Positions 10,288-18,459 of a DNA stretch of 64,000 bases are shown in pieces; the stretch's first letter is position 1, and every line of letters starts with the position of its first letter. A program made the translations under genes and the position numbers. The notes under the pieces were generated by a model. It was given only the letters and a program-made list of their open reading frames with translations, was not told the DNA's origin and ran no database searches. Location: NCBI RefSeq assembly GCF_014650915.1, contig NZ_BMVW01000001.1, positions 1 to 64,000 of the forward strand. Reading direction: 5' to 3'. This DNA comes from Streptomyces poonensis (GTDB lineage: Bacteria; Actinomycetota; Actinomycetes; Streptomycetales; Streptomycetaceae).

Positions 10288-12348
10288 GTGCATCAGCCTG
10301 CCGAAAACCAGACCCAGCCGGCCCCGTCGGGCGCGGTCAGCCTCGCGCAGTCCTCCCCCACCGTCGGCACGTTCCGTGAGCGGGACGGTGCCCTGGAGTG
10401 GAGCGGGCGGCAGGAGACCGTGCGCATGGAACCGTGGGGGCCGGACGCGGTCCGGGTCCGGGCGCGGCTCGGCGGACCGGTCCTCGACGGACTGCCCGGC
10501 GCCCTGCTCGACGTACCGCCGAGCACCGAGAGCACCGTCAAGATCGAGGACGGGCACGGGCAGCTGACCGTCGGCGCGCTGACCGTCGAGGTCGACGCCG
10601 AGGGCATGGTCCGCTTCCTGCGCACCGCGGACGCGACCGAGCTGCTCGCCGAGGAGCGCGCCCACTTCTGGTGGCCCGGCCCGCGCCTGTACACCGCGGT
10701 CGGCAACGGGTACCACCGCCTGGAGCAGCGCTTCGCCGCGTACGACGACGAGAAGCTGTACGGCCTCGGCCAGCACCAGCACGGGCGGTTCGACCAGAAG
10801 GGCCTGGTCCTCGACCTGGTCCAGCGCAACGCCGAGGTCGGCATCCCGGTGCTCACCTCCAGCCGCGGCTACACACTGCTCTGGAACAACCCGGCCGTCG
10901 GCCGCGTCGAGCTGGCCGGCAACGGCACCCGCTGGGTCGCGGACTCGGCCCGCCAGATCGACTACTGGATCACGGCGGGCACCCCGGCCGACACCCAGCG
11001 CCGCTACAGCGCGGTGACCGGCCGCACCCCGATGCTGCCCGACTGGGCGGCCGGCTTCTGGCAGTGCAAGCTGCGCTACCGCACCCAGGACGAACTCCTC
11101 GCCGTCGCGCGCGAGTACAAGCGGCGCGGCCTGCCCATCGACGCCATCGTGTGCGACTTCTTCCACTGGACGCACCTCGGCGAGTGGAAGTTCGATCCCA
11201 AGGAGTGGCCCGACCCGGCGGCCATGGTCCGGGAGCTGGACGAACTCGGCATCAAGCTGGTGGTGAGCGTGTGGCCGTCGGTGTCGCCGCTCTCCGAAAA
11301 CCACCCGGTCATGGAGCAGCGCGGCTACTTCATCGGCACCCAGTACGGCCCGATGGCGCACGCCGACTGGCCGGACAAGGAGGTCGCCTCCACCGTCCAG
11401 GTCGCCTTCTACGACGCCACGAACCCCGAGGCGCGGGAGTTCGTGTGGTCGCGGATCAAGGAGAACTACCTGGAGCCGTACGGCATCAAGGCGTTCTGGC
11501 TGGACGCCTGCGAGCCGGAGCTGAAGCCGGGCTTCGCCGAGAACCTGCGCTACTGGGCGGGCCCCGGCCTGGAGGTCGGCAACATCTACCCGCTGGAGAA
11601 CGCCCGCACCTTCTACGAGGGCATGCTCGCCTCCGGCGAGGACGAGGTGGTCACCCTCAACCGCTCGGCGTGGGCGGGCAGCCAGCGCTACGGCGCCGCC
11701 CTCTGGTCCGGCGACATCGGCACCGACTTCGCGACCCTGCGCCGCCAGATCGCGGCCGGTCTGAACACCGCCCTGTCCGGCATCCCCTGGTGGAACACCG
11801 ACATCGGCGGCTTCCACGGCGGCGACCCGGACGACCCCGCCTACCGCGAGGTCATGATCCGCTGGTTCCAGTTCGGCGCGCTCTCCCCGCTGATGCGGCT
11901 GCACGGCTTCCGCGACCCGGGCATGCCGCTCGGCCCCGACATGACCGGCGGCCCGAACGAGGTGTGGTCGTACGGCGAGGAGGCCGGCGCGATCCTGGAG
12001 CGGTACCTGCGGCTCCGCGAGCGGCTGAAGCCGTACGTGCTGGATGTCATGCGGGAGGCCCACGAGGAGGGCTTGCCGGTGATGCGCCCGCTGTTCCTGG
12101 AGTTCCCGGACGACCATGCGGCCTGGTCGGTCGACGACGCGTACCTCTTCGGTGCGGATCTGCTCGTCGCCCCGGTGCTGACCACGGGCGCCACGGCCCG
12201 CACGACGTACCTCCCGGCGGGCGCCACCTGGACGGACGCCTGGACGGGCGAGACGTACGAGGGCGGCCGGGCGGTGACGGTCAAGGCTCCGCTGGACCGG
12301 ATTCCGCTGTTCCTGCGGGACGGGGCGCGGCTGCCCGTCGCCGAGTGA
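10288..12348 (+). CDS. GH31 glycoside hydrolase, probable cytoplasmic alpha-xylosidase
   Basis: A 686-residue family 31 enzyme. It should remove alpha-1,6-xylosyl units from the non-reducing end of xyloglucan oligosaccharides. The nucleophile Asp406 is in FWLDACEPE; the WLDA.EPE form is typical of bacterial xyloglucan alpha-xylosidases. The acid/base is probably Asp476 in WSGDIGTDF. Before the barrel is an N-terminal beta-sandwich (about 20-230); after it are beta domains. There is no signal peptide. It starts at a GTG with AGGAG eight bases upstream. It follows lacI by 115 bp without its own operator, so the two are probably one transcript. An alpha-glucosidase is the alternative, but the locus favours alpha-xylosidase. 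Confidence 0.9.
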   Translation: MHQPAENQTQPAPSGAVSLAQSSPTVGTFRERDGALEWSGRQETVRMEPWGPDAVRVRARLGGPVLDGLPGALLDVPPSTESTVKIEDGHGQLTVGALTVEVDAEGMVRFLRTADATELLAEERAHFWWPGPRLYTAVGNGYHRLEQRFAAYDDEKLYGLGQHQHGRFDQKGLVLDLVQRNAEVGIPVLTSSRGYTLLWNNPAVGRVELAGNGTRWVADSARQIDYWITAGTPADTQRRYSAVTGRTPMLPDWAAGFWQCKLRYRTQDELLAVAREYKRRGLPIDAIVCDFFHWTHLGEWKFDPKEWPDPAAMVRELDELGIKLVVSVWPSVSPLSENHPVMEQRGYFIGTQYGPMAHADWPDKEVASTVQVAFYDATNPEAREFVWSRIKENYLEPYGIKAFWLDACEPELKPGFAENLRYWAGPGLEVGNIYPLENARTFYEGMLASGEDEVVTLNRSAWAGSQRYGAALWSGDIGTDFATLRRQIAAGLNTALSGIPWWNTDIGGFHGGDPDDPAYREVMIRWFQFGALSPLMRLHGFRDPGMPLGPDMTGGPNEVWSYGEEAGAILERYLRLRERLKPYVLDVMREAHEEGLPVMRPLFLEFPDDHAAWSVDDAYLFGADLLVAPVLTTGATARTTYLPAGATWTDAWTGETYEGGRAVTVKAPLDRIPLFLRDGARLPVAE

Positions 12349-12362
12349 CCGGTGGTGACGGG

Positions 12363-12489
12363 CGTCCTCGCGGGTGCGGACCGCGTCGTTGAACACGACA
12401 CGGGCGCACCCGAACGCCTTCGCCAATGCGGTCTGCTGGCCGGTGTCCGGGTACAGGCGGAAGCTGTACCGAAGTTGCTCGACCCTCAC
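12363..12489 (-). pseudogene. tnpB (IS605 OrfB) N-terminal fragment
   Basis: About 42 codons from the GTG at 12489, reading VRVEQLRYSFRLYPDTGQQ and then TALAKAFGCARVVFN. This is the typical start of IS605 TnpB (N-terminal helical domain). Similarity stops near 12363; the RuvC-like nuclease domain, the zinc finger and the 3' guide-RNA region are absent. It is divergent from the tnpA remnant with 16 bp between starts. Confidence 0.75.
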
Positions 12490-12505
12490 GCTACGTACTT
12501 GGGTT

Positions 12506-12745
12506 ATGGGCGAGATGCATAAGACCAGCACTGGTAGGCACTGTGCTTTCGTGATGCATGTCCACTTGGTCTTCGTGACCAAGGGTGTCTCCTCCCGCCG
12601 CCTGCGCCAGGAGTTCCCCGACTTGGTGAGCCGCTACTGGCGCGCCAACAAGCTGTGGTTCGGGTCCTACTTCGCCGGAACCGTCGGCGGCGCCCCGCTC
12701 TCCGTGGTCGAGCAGTACATCGAACAGCAGAACCGGCCGGTGTGA
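12506..12745 (+). pseudogene. tnpA (IS200/IS605 Y1 transposase), internally deleted
   Basis: An open frame of 79 codons starting MGEMHKTSTGRHCAF. It runs through HVHLVFVTK, the beginning of a Y1 transposase, and then jumps directly to GVSSRRLRQEFPDL and the C-terminal SYFAGTVGGAPLSVVEQYIEQQ. Full-length proteins are about 130-150 residues. Some 50 residues carrying the HUH metal-binding motif are missing without breaking the frame, so it cannot be catalytically active. The catalytic Tyr (in QYIEQQ) remains. Confidence 0.8.
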
Positions 12746-12775
12746 GCACTGCCCGGTCCCGCCGGACCTGAATCC

Positions 12776-12831
12776 GCGACGCTCCGCGTCGCCACCATCA
12801 GATTCGCTTCACCACCGGCCTGAAGGCCGGT
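12776..12831. repeat. IS605 left-end hairpins
   Basis: Two perfect hairpins: GCGACGC/GCGTCGC with a 3-nt loop at 12776-12792, and ACCGGCC/GGCCGGT with a TGAA loop at 12814-12831. Single-strand hairpins near the end are what IS200/IS605 transposases recognise. The second lies 10 bp from the presumed element end. Confidence 0.55.
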
Positions 12832-12841
12832 TCGCTGCGAA

Positions 12842-13393
12842 TCAATCCCGGTAGCCGTCGCGCGGGGCGTAGACGTGGAACGTCGCCTCGTCACCACGGC
12901 GCAGCACGAGGGCACGATCGCCCACCCCGGCCGACGAGGAGTAGTCGTACGAGGGCTTTCCACTGGTGTCCGCCAGCGTGGCCTCGTACGACGCCGACCA
13001 GGGGACGGAAGGGGCGGACGGGGTGCCGGTGCCGCCTGAAGTGAGGACGAGGGCTCGTGCGGGACGCGGTCCGTACGTACAAGGCGGTCCGTGGCGACCT
13101 TGCACGGGCCCTGCCATTACGGCCGCCGGCCTGCCGGGGTGGACGGACGAGTGGCCGGCACTGGGAATGCGAGGGCCGGGCGGCCCCCCATACGTGCAGG
13201 TGTGGCGTCGGGGCGGGGAGTCCGTACTCCGGCTGCCCATAGCGCATGCGGCGGGCCAGGGAGTTCGTACGGAGATCCCGCACCCGTCGGCTCCGGCCGC
13301 CGTCGGCGACGGTCTGGGACGGGGAGGCACTGCGGGTGTCGCTGCCGCGCACACCCGCAGTGCTGCTGATCCGTCTCGCCCGTCTCTGAGGTC
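12842..13393 (-). pseudogene. Degenerate gene remnant beside the IS end
   Basis: No intact gene occupies this stretch. From about 13020 down to 12842 the minus strand encodes a protein-like segment (SYEATLADTSGKPSYDYSS, then ATFHVYAPRDGYRD) that ends in a TGA formed by the TTGAT junction of the IS remnant. The APRDGY pattern resembles carbohydrate-binding modules attached to secreted glycosidases. Farther upstream (13020-13393) the sequence looks non-coding and scrambled. I infer a gene truncated by the insertion and then eroded; the family is uncertain. Confidence 0.35.
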
Positions 13394-14125
13394 TCAGCTG
13401 GAGGAGACCGTCAGGTTGTCGGTCCGGAAGTCCAGCCCGCCGGACGACGAGGTGATCTCGTAGCCGAACTGCACGTCGCCGATGGTCTCGTTGCCGATCC
13501 AGCCCTTGGTGTCCTTGATCCACTTCAGGATCGGGAGGATGTTGACGGTGCCGGAGGTGGAGTCGGACGTACGCAGGAACGAATAGACCTGGTTGGCGCC
13601 GTTGTCGCCCTTGTAGACGTTCCAGGTGTGGCCGCCGAGGGTGACGGTGCCCTGCGAGGTGCCGAGCGGGCCGACGGCGCCGTTGTAGTTGACCCACAGC
13701 ATGATCTCGTGGTCGTAGTCGGTGTCCCAGATGTCGTACGACGTGTTGTATGCGCCGGACGACGGGACGGTGACGTTGTAGCTGCTGGTGAGCGAGGAGA
13801 GCGAGGTGATCGACTTGTTGATCACCTTCTTGGAGTTGGGGTAGGACTTGATGCCGCCGGTGTTGGGGTGGTTGGCCCAGACGCCCCAGTTGGTGCCGGA
13901 GTTGGCCCAGGTGCACTGGCTGCCGGCGCCGGAGCCCCAGATGTTGTTGTAGAGGGTGTAGCCGTTCAGCGTGGTGTTGCCCCACTGGTCGCAGGTGTTC
14001 CAGACGGCGGCCTGTGCGGGGGCGGAGGCGAGGCCGACGGTGGCGCCGAGCGCGAGGGCGGGGGCGAGCAGGGCCTTGGCGACCTTGCCGAGGGCGCTGG
14101 TCCTGCTGGGGGTGCGTGTTGCCAT
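13394..14125 (-). CDS. GH12 secreted endo-beta-1,4-glucanase / xyloglucanase
   Basis: A 243-residue protein with a Sec signal peptide (positive N-terminus, hydrophobic 18-30, cut after APAQA at residue 39). A GH12 beta-jelly-roll follows: nucleophile Glu140 in DHEIMLW and acid/base Glu223 in FGYEI. It has no carbohydrate-binding module; it is close to the size of Streptomyces CelB-type enzymes without their CBM. The ATG at 14125 has GGAAGGA nine bases upstream; the upstream ATG at 14143 has none. It is the last gene of the seven-gene operon, 39 bp after GH95. In this setting xyloglucan is the probable substrate, though many GH12 enzymes also cut beta-glucan or cellulose. Confidence 0.92.
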   Translation of the reverse strand: MATRTPSRTSALGKVAKALLAPALALGATVGLASAPAQAAVWNTCDQWGNTTLNGYTLYNNIWGSGAGSQCTWANSGTNWGVWANHPNTGGIKSYPNSKKVINKSITSLSSLTSSYNVTVPSSGAYNTSYDIWDTDYDHEIMLWVNYNGAVGPLGTSQGTVTLGGHTWNVYKGDNGANQVYSFLRTSDSTSGTVNILPILKWIKDTKGWIGNETIGDVQFGYEITSSSGGLDFRTDNLTVSSS

Positions 14126-14164
14126 GGGGTGCGTTCCTTCCATGGGTGGGGGGATGACGGGGGT

Positions 14165-16456
14165 CTACTGCGGCCCCAGGTCGAGGACGCAGTCCTCCTC
14201 GGCACGCAGGTCGAGCGGGCGCGCGCCGGAGGGAGTCCGGAGTTCGATGCGGTGGGTGCGGGTGGGGCGGATGACCGATCGGAGGGCGCCCTCAGGCCCC
14301 CACTCCAGGTCCACCTCGGCGCCGAACCGCGTGCGGACGCCGCTCAGCCGGCCCTCGGGGTACGCGTCAGGCAGCGCGGGCAGCAGGACGAGCCGGTCGG
14401 GGGTGGAGTGGATCAGCATCTCGATCAGCACGGCGGGCAGGGCGTGGGCGGCGTCCGCGTTGTAGACGTCGCGGTGGGGGTAGTGCGCGCTCATCAGGGA
14501 GACGTGGAAGTAGTCGCCGGTCAGGACGTGGGCGAGGGCGGCCCGCACCCGTGTCCCGTCGCCGAGCCGCGCGGCGACGAGGGCGTGGTGCAGATGGCCG
14601 TGCGCGGAGTCGTTCTCGGCGCCGCGGAGTTCGAGCGCGCGGTACGCGGCCGCGGCGAGCTCCGGGGTGTCGTACGGGGTGATCTCGTCGAGCGGCCAGA
14701 CACCGTACAGATGGCTGAGGTGCCGGTGGTCGTACGTGTCGTCGAGGCCGGGCCGGGCCCACTCGGCGAGGGCGCCGTCGGCGTTGACCCGGTGGGGCGG
14801 GAGCCGGTCGGCGAGGGCCCGCCAGCGGTCGGCGTCGGCGGTGCCCGGGTGGTACGCGGCGGCGGTGCGCAGCGCGTGGCGGGCGGCGGAGAGGTCCATC
14901 GCCGCGTTGATCGCGCCCCAGCTCGCGTTGGCGGGGCGGTTCTCCGGGGAGTAGGAGGGAAGGACGAGGAGGTGACCGTCCGCGTCGGTGCGGGTGAGGA
15001 AGTCCTCGTAGAACAGGGCGACTTCGGCCAGGGCGGCCCCGGTCCGCGGATCGCGCTCGCCGCGCGTCTCGTCGTGGTCGACGAGCGGCTTGAGCAGCCA
15101 GTCGGCGCCCGCGGTCCACAGGTGGAGGGGGTACTCGCGGCTGAAGTGGTACGTGTGCCCGTTCTCGCCGTCGGTGTGGGAAGGGGCGACGATCCCGCGG
15201 GCGCCGAAGATCGCGCGGGCGTTCTCGCGCCAGTCGGGGAGCTGGTGGTGGATGAGTTGGGCGTGCGCCTCGGTGACCTCGGGGAGGGCCGCCGCTGCCG
15301 CCGACGCGGTCTGGAGGTTGAGGTTGGCGTTGGTGGTGAAGGCACCGGACCAGGCCGTGTCCCAGTCGCCGGTCCACAGGCCCGTCAGCCGCGGCGGGAG
15401 CATGCCGGAGGCGGAGAGCAGGTGATAGCGGCCGGCCGCGTGCAGCCGTTCCAGCAGGGCGCGGCTGTCCGGCCGCTTGAGCAGCTCGCTGCCGGGGAGG
15501 GCGCGTTCGGCGGGGTCGGCGGCGAGGTCGAGGGTGACGCGGGTGTAGGCGGTGCGGTGGAGGGCGGTGTGGCGGGTGAGGAGATGGGTGTACGGGTCCG
15601 GGTCCTCGGCCGAGTCCGGCTCATCGGCATCCGGCAGCAGCTCGCACAGCTCCCGGCCGTGGGCCGTCACGTCCAGCTCACCGGTGTGCCGTACGACGCG
15701 GGTCAGCAGCAGTACGGAGGCCGCGCCCTCGATCCGCACACCCGGCGGGGTGAGCGTGGCGCGGCCGCCCGTGACGGCCACGAGGGTCACCCCGGTGTAC
15801 GCCCGGTCGCTGTCCGGGTAGCGGGCGCGCAGGCTGAGCAACGCGCCCTCGGCGGTGAGGACGGCACCGTGGCCGACGGCGAGTTTCGGGGGCGCGCCCG
15901 GCAGCTGGTGGTCGAGAGTGATCTCCAGCTCCTCGGCCGTGATGCGCTGGACGATCACGTCGTCCGCGCGGGACACGAAGACCCTGCTGCTCCAGCCTTC
16001 GAAGACCGCCTCCACGACCCCCGTGGTGAAGTCGACGGCACGGCGGTACCGGCGCGGGTCGTCGGAACGGAGGTACCGGCGCGGCTCGGGGGAACGGCGG
16101 TCCCGGCGCGAGTCGGCGGACGACGGCCGGCGCAGTCGTATCCGGAAGGCGGGGTGGAACGGCTGCACCCACTGCAGGCCGCGCCCGTCCGTGAAGTCCT
16201 CGGCGGCGTCCGGCTCCCCGGTGAGCAGCCGGTCCTGGAGTTCGGGGAGCCGTGCCGCGAGCTCCGGCGGCCTGGCGCGCTCACCGCCGTTGGGGCGGAC
16301 GAGGGTGTGATGGGTGACGATGACCCGGTCATCGTTCGGCTCACCGAACACCATGACGCCATGGCGGCCGTTACCGCTCAGGAAGGCGTCCTCCCAGCGC
16401 TCCGCGGGCTGTGGCTCCCAGGTGCCGTGCGGTGAAGCCCCGCCGACGACGCTCAT
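14165..16456 (-). CDS. GH95 alpha-1,2-L-fucosidase (cytoplasmic)
   Basis: A 763-residue family 95 enzyme, an inverting fucosidase acting on Fuc-alpha-1,2-Gal side chains. Signatures are the N-terminal RWEDAFLSGNGRHGVMVFG, the Asn pair that activates the catalytic base (TTNANLNLQ, about 375), NGHTYHFSREYPLHLWTAG, and DHRHLSHLYGVWP near 578. There is no signal peptide, so it should act on imported oligosaccharides. Some GH95 members act on alpha-galactose instead, so specificity is inferred. Residues of about 112-138 form an inserted run of three 9-residue Arg-rich repeats (listed separately). The start overlaps the GH42 stop by four bases (ATGA). Confidence 0.88.
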   Translation of the reverse strand: MSVVGGASPHGTWEPQPAERWEDAFLSGNGRHGVMVFGEPNDDRVIVTHHTLVRPNGGERARPPELAARLPELQDRLLTGEPDAAEDFTDGRGLQWVQPFHPAFRIRLRRPSSADSRRDRRSPEPRRYLRSDDPRRYRRAVDFTTGVVEAVFEGWSSRVFVSRADDVIVQRITAEELEITLDHQLPGAPPKLAVGHGAVLTAEGALLSLRARYPDSDRAYTGVTLVAVTGGRATLTPPGVRIEGAASVLLLTRVVRHTGELDVTAHGRELCELLPDADEPDSAEDPDPYTHLLTRHTALHRTAYTRVTLDLAADPAERALPGSELLKRPDSRALLERLHAAGRYHLLSASGMLPPRLTGLWTGDWDTAWSGAFTTNANLNLQTASAAAAALPEVTEAHAQLIHHQLPDWRENARAIFGARGIVAPSHTDGENGHTYHFSREYPLHLWTAGADWLLKPLVDHDETRGERDPRTGAALAEVALFYEDFLTRTDADGHLLVLPSYSPENRPANASWGAINAAMDLSAARHALRTAAAYHPGTADADRWRALADRLPPHRVNADGALAEWARPGLDDTYDHRHLSHLYGVWPLDEITPYDTPELAAAAYRALELRGAENDSAHGHLHHALVAARLGDGTRVRAALAHVLTGDYFHVSLMSAHYPHRDVYNADAAHALPAVLIEMLIHSTPDRLVLLPALPDAYPEGRLSGVRTRFGAEVDLEWGPEGALRSVIRPTRTHRIELRTPSGARPLDLRAEEDCVLDLGPQ
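16041..16121 (-). repeat. 27-bp tandem repeat x3 inside GH95
   Basis: Three consecutive units (16041-16067, 16068-16094, 16095-16121), the last slightly diverged. They encode RRDRRSPEP, RRYLRSDDP and RRYRRAVDF. The repeat keeps the frame and would form a charged loop in the N-terminal beta domain. Probably a recent slippage expansion. Confidence 0.8.
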
Positions 16457-18459
16457 GACGCTCCTGACGCTGCTGAGGTCAGCACCGCGACGCCGTACCG
16501 GCCGAGCACGACCGATCCGCCGACCGTGGCGCCCGTCAGCAGATCGCGGTGCGTGCCGGGCACGTCGACCGCGATCTCGTCCCGTCCGTGGTTGAGCAGG
16601 AAGAGGGCGTCACCCCGGCGGACCGCTTCCACCTGTGCGGGCAGCCCGTCGAGCACGGGCCGTACGCCCGCCCCGTCCGCGATCCCGGCCAGCAGGTCGC
16701 GCAGCGCCTCGGGCTCGGGGAGGGTCGAGAGGTACCAGGCGCGGCCCTTGCCCAGCACGGCGGGCAGCCCGTCCAGTTCCCCGCCCTTGTAGGGGACGGT
16801 CTCGCCGGCGGTGCCGTCGGCCTCCAGCTCCTCCGACCACAGGGTGCCGCGGAAGCCGTCGCACTGGACGGTCTCCCCGGCGGGCAGCGGCCACCACTCG
16901 TGCAGGGTGCGGATGCCGAACAGCTCGCGCAGCCGGGCGTCCATGCCGCCGGGCCGTACCCGGTCGTCCTCGTCGGCGACACCGGTCAGGAAGCCGCAGA
17001 CCAGGGTGCCGCCGCCGCGGACGTAGGCCAGGAGATTGTCGATCGCGGTGTCCGTGAGCAGGTACAGCTGCGGAACGACCACCAGCCGGTAGCGGGACAG
17101 GTCGTGCTCGGGGTGGGCGAAGTCGGTGGTGAGGTGCGCCTCCCACAGGGCGCGGTGCCAGGCGCGCAGGACGACGGGCAGGTCGGCCCGGTCGAAGGGG
17201 CGGGCCTCCTGGGTGCCGGCCCACCAGGAGTGCCAGTCGTGCAGGACGGCGACGTCGGCCTCGATCCCGGTGCCGGACACCCGGGGAGCGAGGGTGGCCA
17301 GGTCGGCGCCGAGCTGCTTGACCTCCTGGAAGGCGCGGCCGTGCTCGCCCGCGTGGCCGACCATCGCGGAGTGGAACTTCTCCGCGCCCTGCCGGGACTG
17401 CCGCCACTGGAAGTAGCAGACGGCGTCCGCGCCGCGGGCCACGGCCTGCAGCGACCACAGGCGGTTGAGGCCGCGCGGTTTCGGCTGGTCCACGTCCCGC
17501 CAGCCGACGGAGCCGGTCGCCTGTTCCATGACCATCCACGGGCCGCCGCGGGCTTGGGAGCGGGTCATGTCCTGGACGAGGGCCCCCTCCTGGGCGCCGT
17601 ACGGGTCGCGCGGGTCGGGGTAGAGGTCGACGGAGACGACGTCCTCCTCCCCCGCCCAGCGCCACGCGTCCTGCCCGAACCACAGCGGCATGAAGTTGGT
17701 GGTCACCGGGATGTGCGGGGTGTGCCGGCGGACGATGTCCCGCTCGGCGGTGTAACACTCCAGGAGCATGTCGGAGGTGAAGCGGCGGAAGTCCAGGACC
17801 TGGGTCGGGTTCTTCAGGTAGTGGGCGCGGCGGGGCGGAAGTATCTCCTCCCAGGCGCCGTAGCCCTGGCTCCAGAAGGCCGTCCCCCAGGCCGTGTTGA
17901 GGGCGTCGAGCGTGCCGTACCGGTCCCGCAGCCAGCCGCGGAAACGGGCGGCGGCCTCGTCGCCGTAGTCGTAGGTGCAGTACTCGTTGTTGATGTGCCA
18001 GAGGGTGAGGGCGGGGTGGCCGCCGTAGCGGGCGGCCAGGGCCTCGGTGATCGCGGCGGCGTGGTGACGGTAGGTGGCGCTGGAGTGCGAGAAGTGCTGG
18101 CGGCCGCCCCACCACTCGATGCGGCCGTCCTCGTCGACGGGCAGGGTGTCCGGGTACAGCCGGCCCAGCCAGGGCGGGGGCGAGGCGGTGGGGGTGGCGA
18201 GGACGACGCCGACGCCGTTGTCGTGCAGCAGACCCAGCAGCCGGTCCAGCCAGCCGAAGTCGTACTCGCCGGGCCGCGGTTCCAGCCGGGCCCAGGAGAA
18301 GACGCCGACGGTGACCGAGTTGACGCCCGCGTCCTTCATCAGCCGGACGTCGTCGTGCCAGGTCTCCTCGGGCCACTGCTCGGGGTTGTAGTCGCCGCCG
18401 AAGAGAATGCGGCCGCGGGTGACGTCGCCGAGACCGGGACCGGGACGGGGTTCGGGCAT
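16453..18459 (-). CDS. GH42 beta-galactosidase
   Basis: A 668-residue enzyme with the GH42 architecture: catalytic TIM barrel (about 18-400, FGGDYNPEQWP at the start), a trimerisation/GATase-like domain (about 400-600) and a small C-terminal beta domain. The acid/base is Glu158 in HINNEY; the nucleophile is the Glu in VMEQATGSVGW near residue 315. There is no signal peptide. In this locus it should remove beta-1,2-galactose from xyloglucan oligosaccharides after GH95 has taken off fucose. It starts at the last base of the GH74 stop (TGATG) and its own stop overlaps the GH95 start, so the three genes are translationally coupled. Confidence 0.93.
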   Translation of the reverse strand: MPEPRPGPGLGDVTRGRILFGGDYNPEQWPEETWHDDVRLMKDAGVNSVTVGVFSWARLEPRPGEYDFGWLDRLLGLLHDNGVGVVLATPTASPPPWLGRLYPDTLPVDEDGRIEWWGGRQHFSHSSATYRHHAAAITEALAARYGGHPALTLWHINNEYCTYDYGDEAAARFRGWLRDRYGTLDALNTAWGTAFWSQGYGAWEEILPPRRAHYLKNPTQVLDFRRFTSDMLLECYTAERDIVRRHTPHIPVTTNFMPLWFGQDAWRWAGEEDVVSVDLYPDPRDPYGAQEGALVQDMTRSQARGGPWMVMEQATGSVGWRDVDQPKPRGLNRLWSLQAVARGADAVCYFQWRQSRQGAEKFHSAMVGHAGEHGRAFQEVKQLGADLATLAPRVSGTGIEADVAVLHDWHSWWAGTQEARPFDRADLPVVLRAWHRALWEAHLTTDFAHPEHDLSRYRLVVVPQLYLLTDTAIDNLLAYVRGGGTLVCGFLTGVADEDDRVRPGGMDARLRELFGIRTLHEWWPLPAGETVQCDGFRGTLWSEELEADGTAGETVPYKGGELDGLPAVLGKGRAWYLSTLPEPEALRDLLAGIADGAGVRPVLDGLPAQVEAVRRGDALFLLNHGRDEIAVDVPGTHRDLLTGATVGGSVVLGRYGVAVLTSAASGAS

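Larger units (their letters stand above)
12349..12845. mobile_element. IS605-family element remnant
   Basis: Debris of an IS200/IS605 element: a divergent pair made of a tnpB 5' fragment (minus) and an internally deleted tnpA (plus), then subterminal hairpins and, on the minus strand at 12845-12841, the pentamer TTGAT. TTGAT is a known target for some members such as ISDra2. It lies where the left end next to tnpA would join the flank. The tnpB 3' part and the right end are missing. The element begins within 15 bp or so of the GH31 stop codon and is surely immobile on its own. Confidence 0.75.

Noticed and set aside
10018..12582. 854-codon minus-strand frame opposite GH31
   Set aside because: Only its first 75 or so codons (the tnpB fragment) resemble a protein; the rest is antisense to GH31.
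12360..12845. Active TnpB nuclease with guide RNA
   Set aside because: The nuclease domain and the 3' end that would supply the guide RNA are missing.
13628..16435. 935-codon plus-strand frame opposite GH12/GH95
   Set aside because: Spans two genes on the other strand and lacks any recognisable domain.
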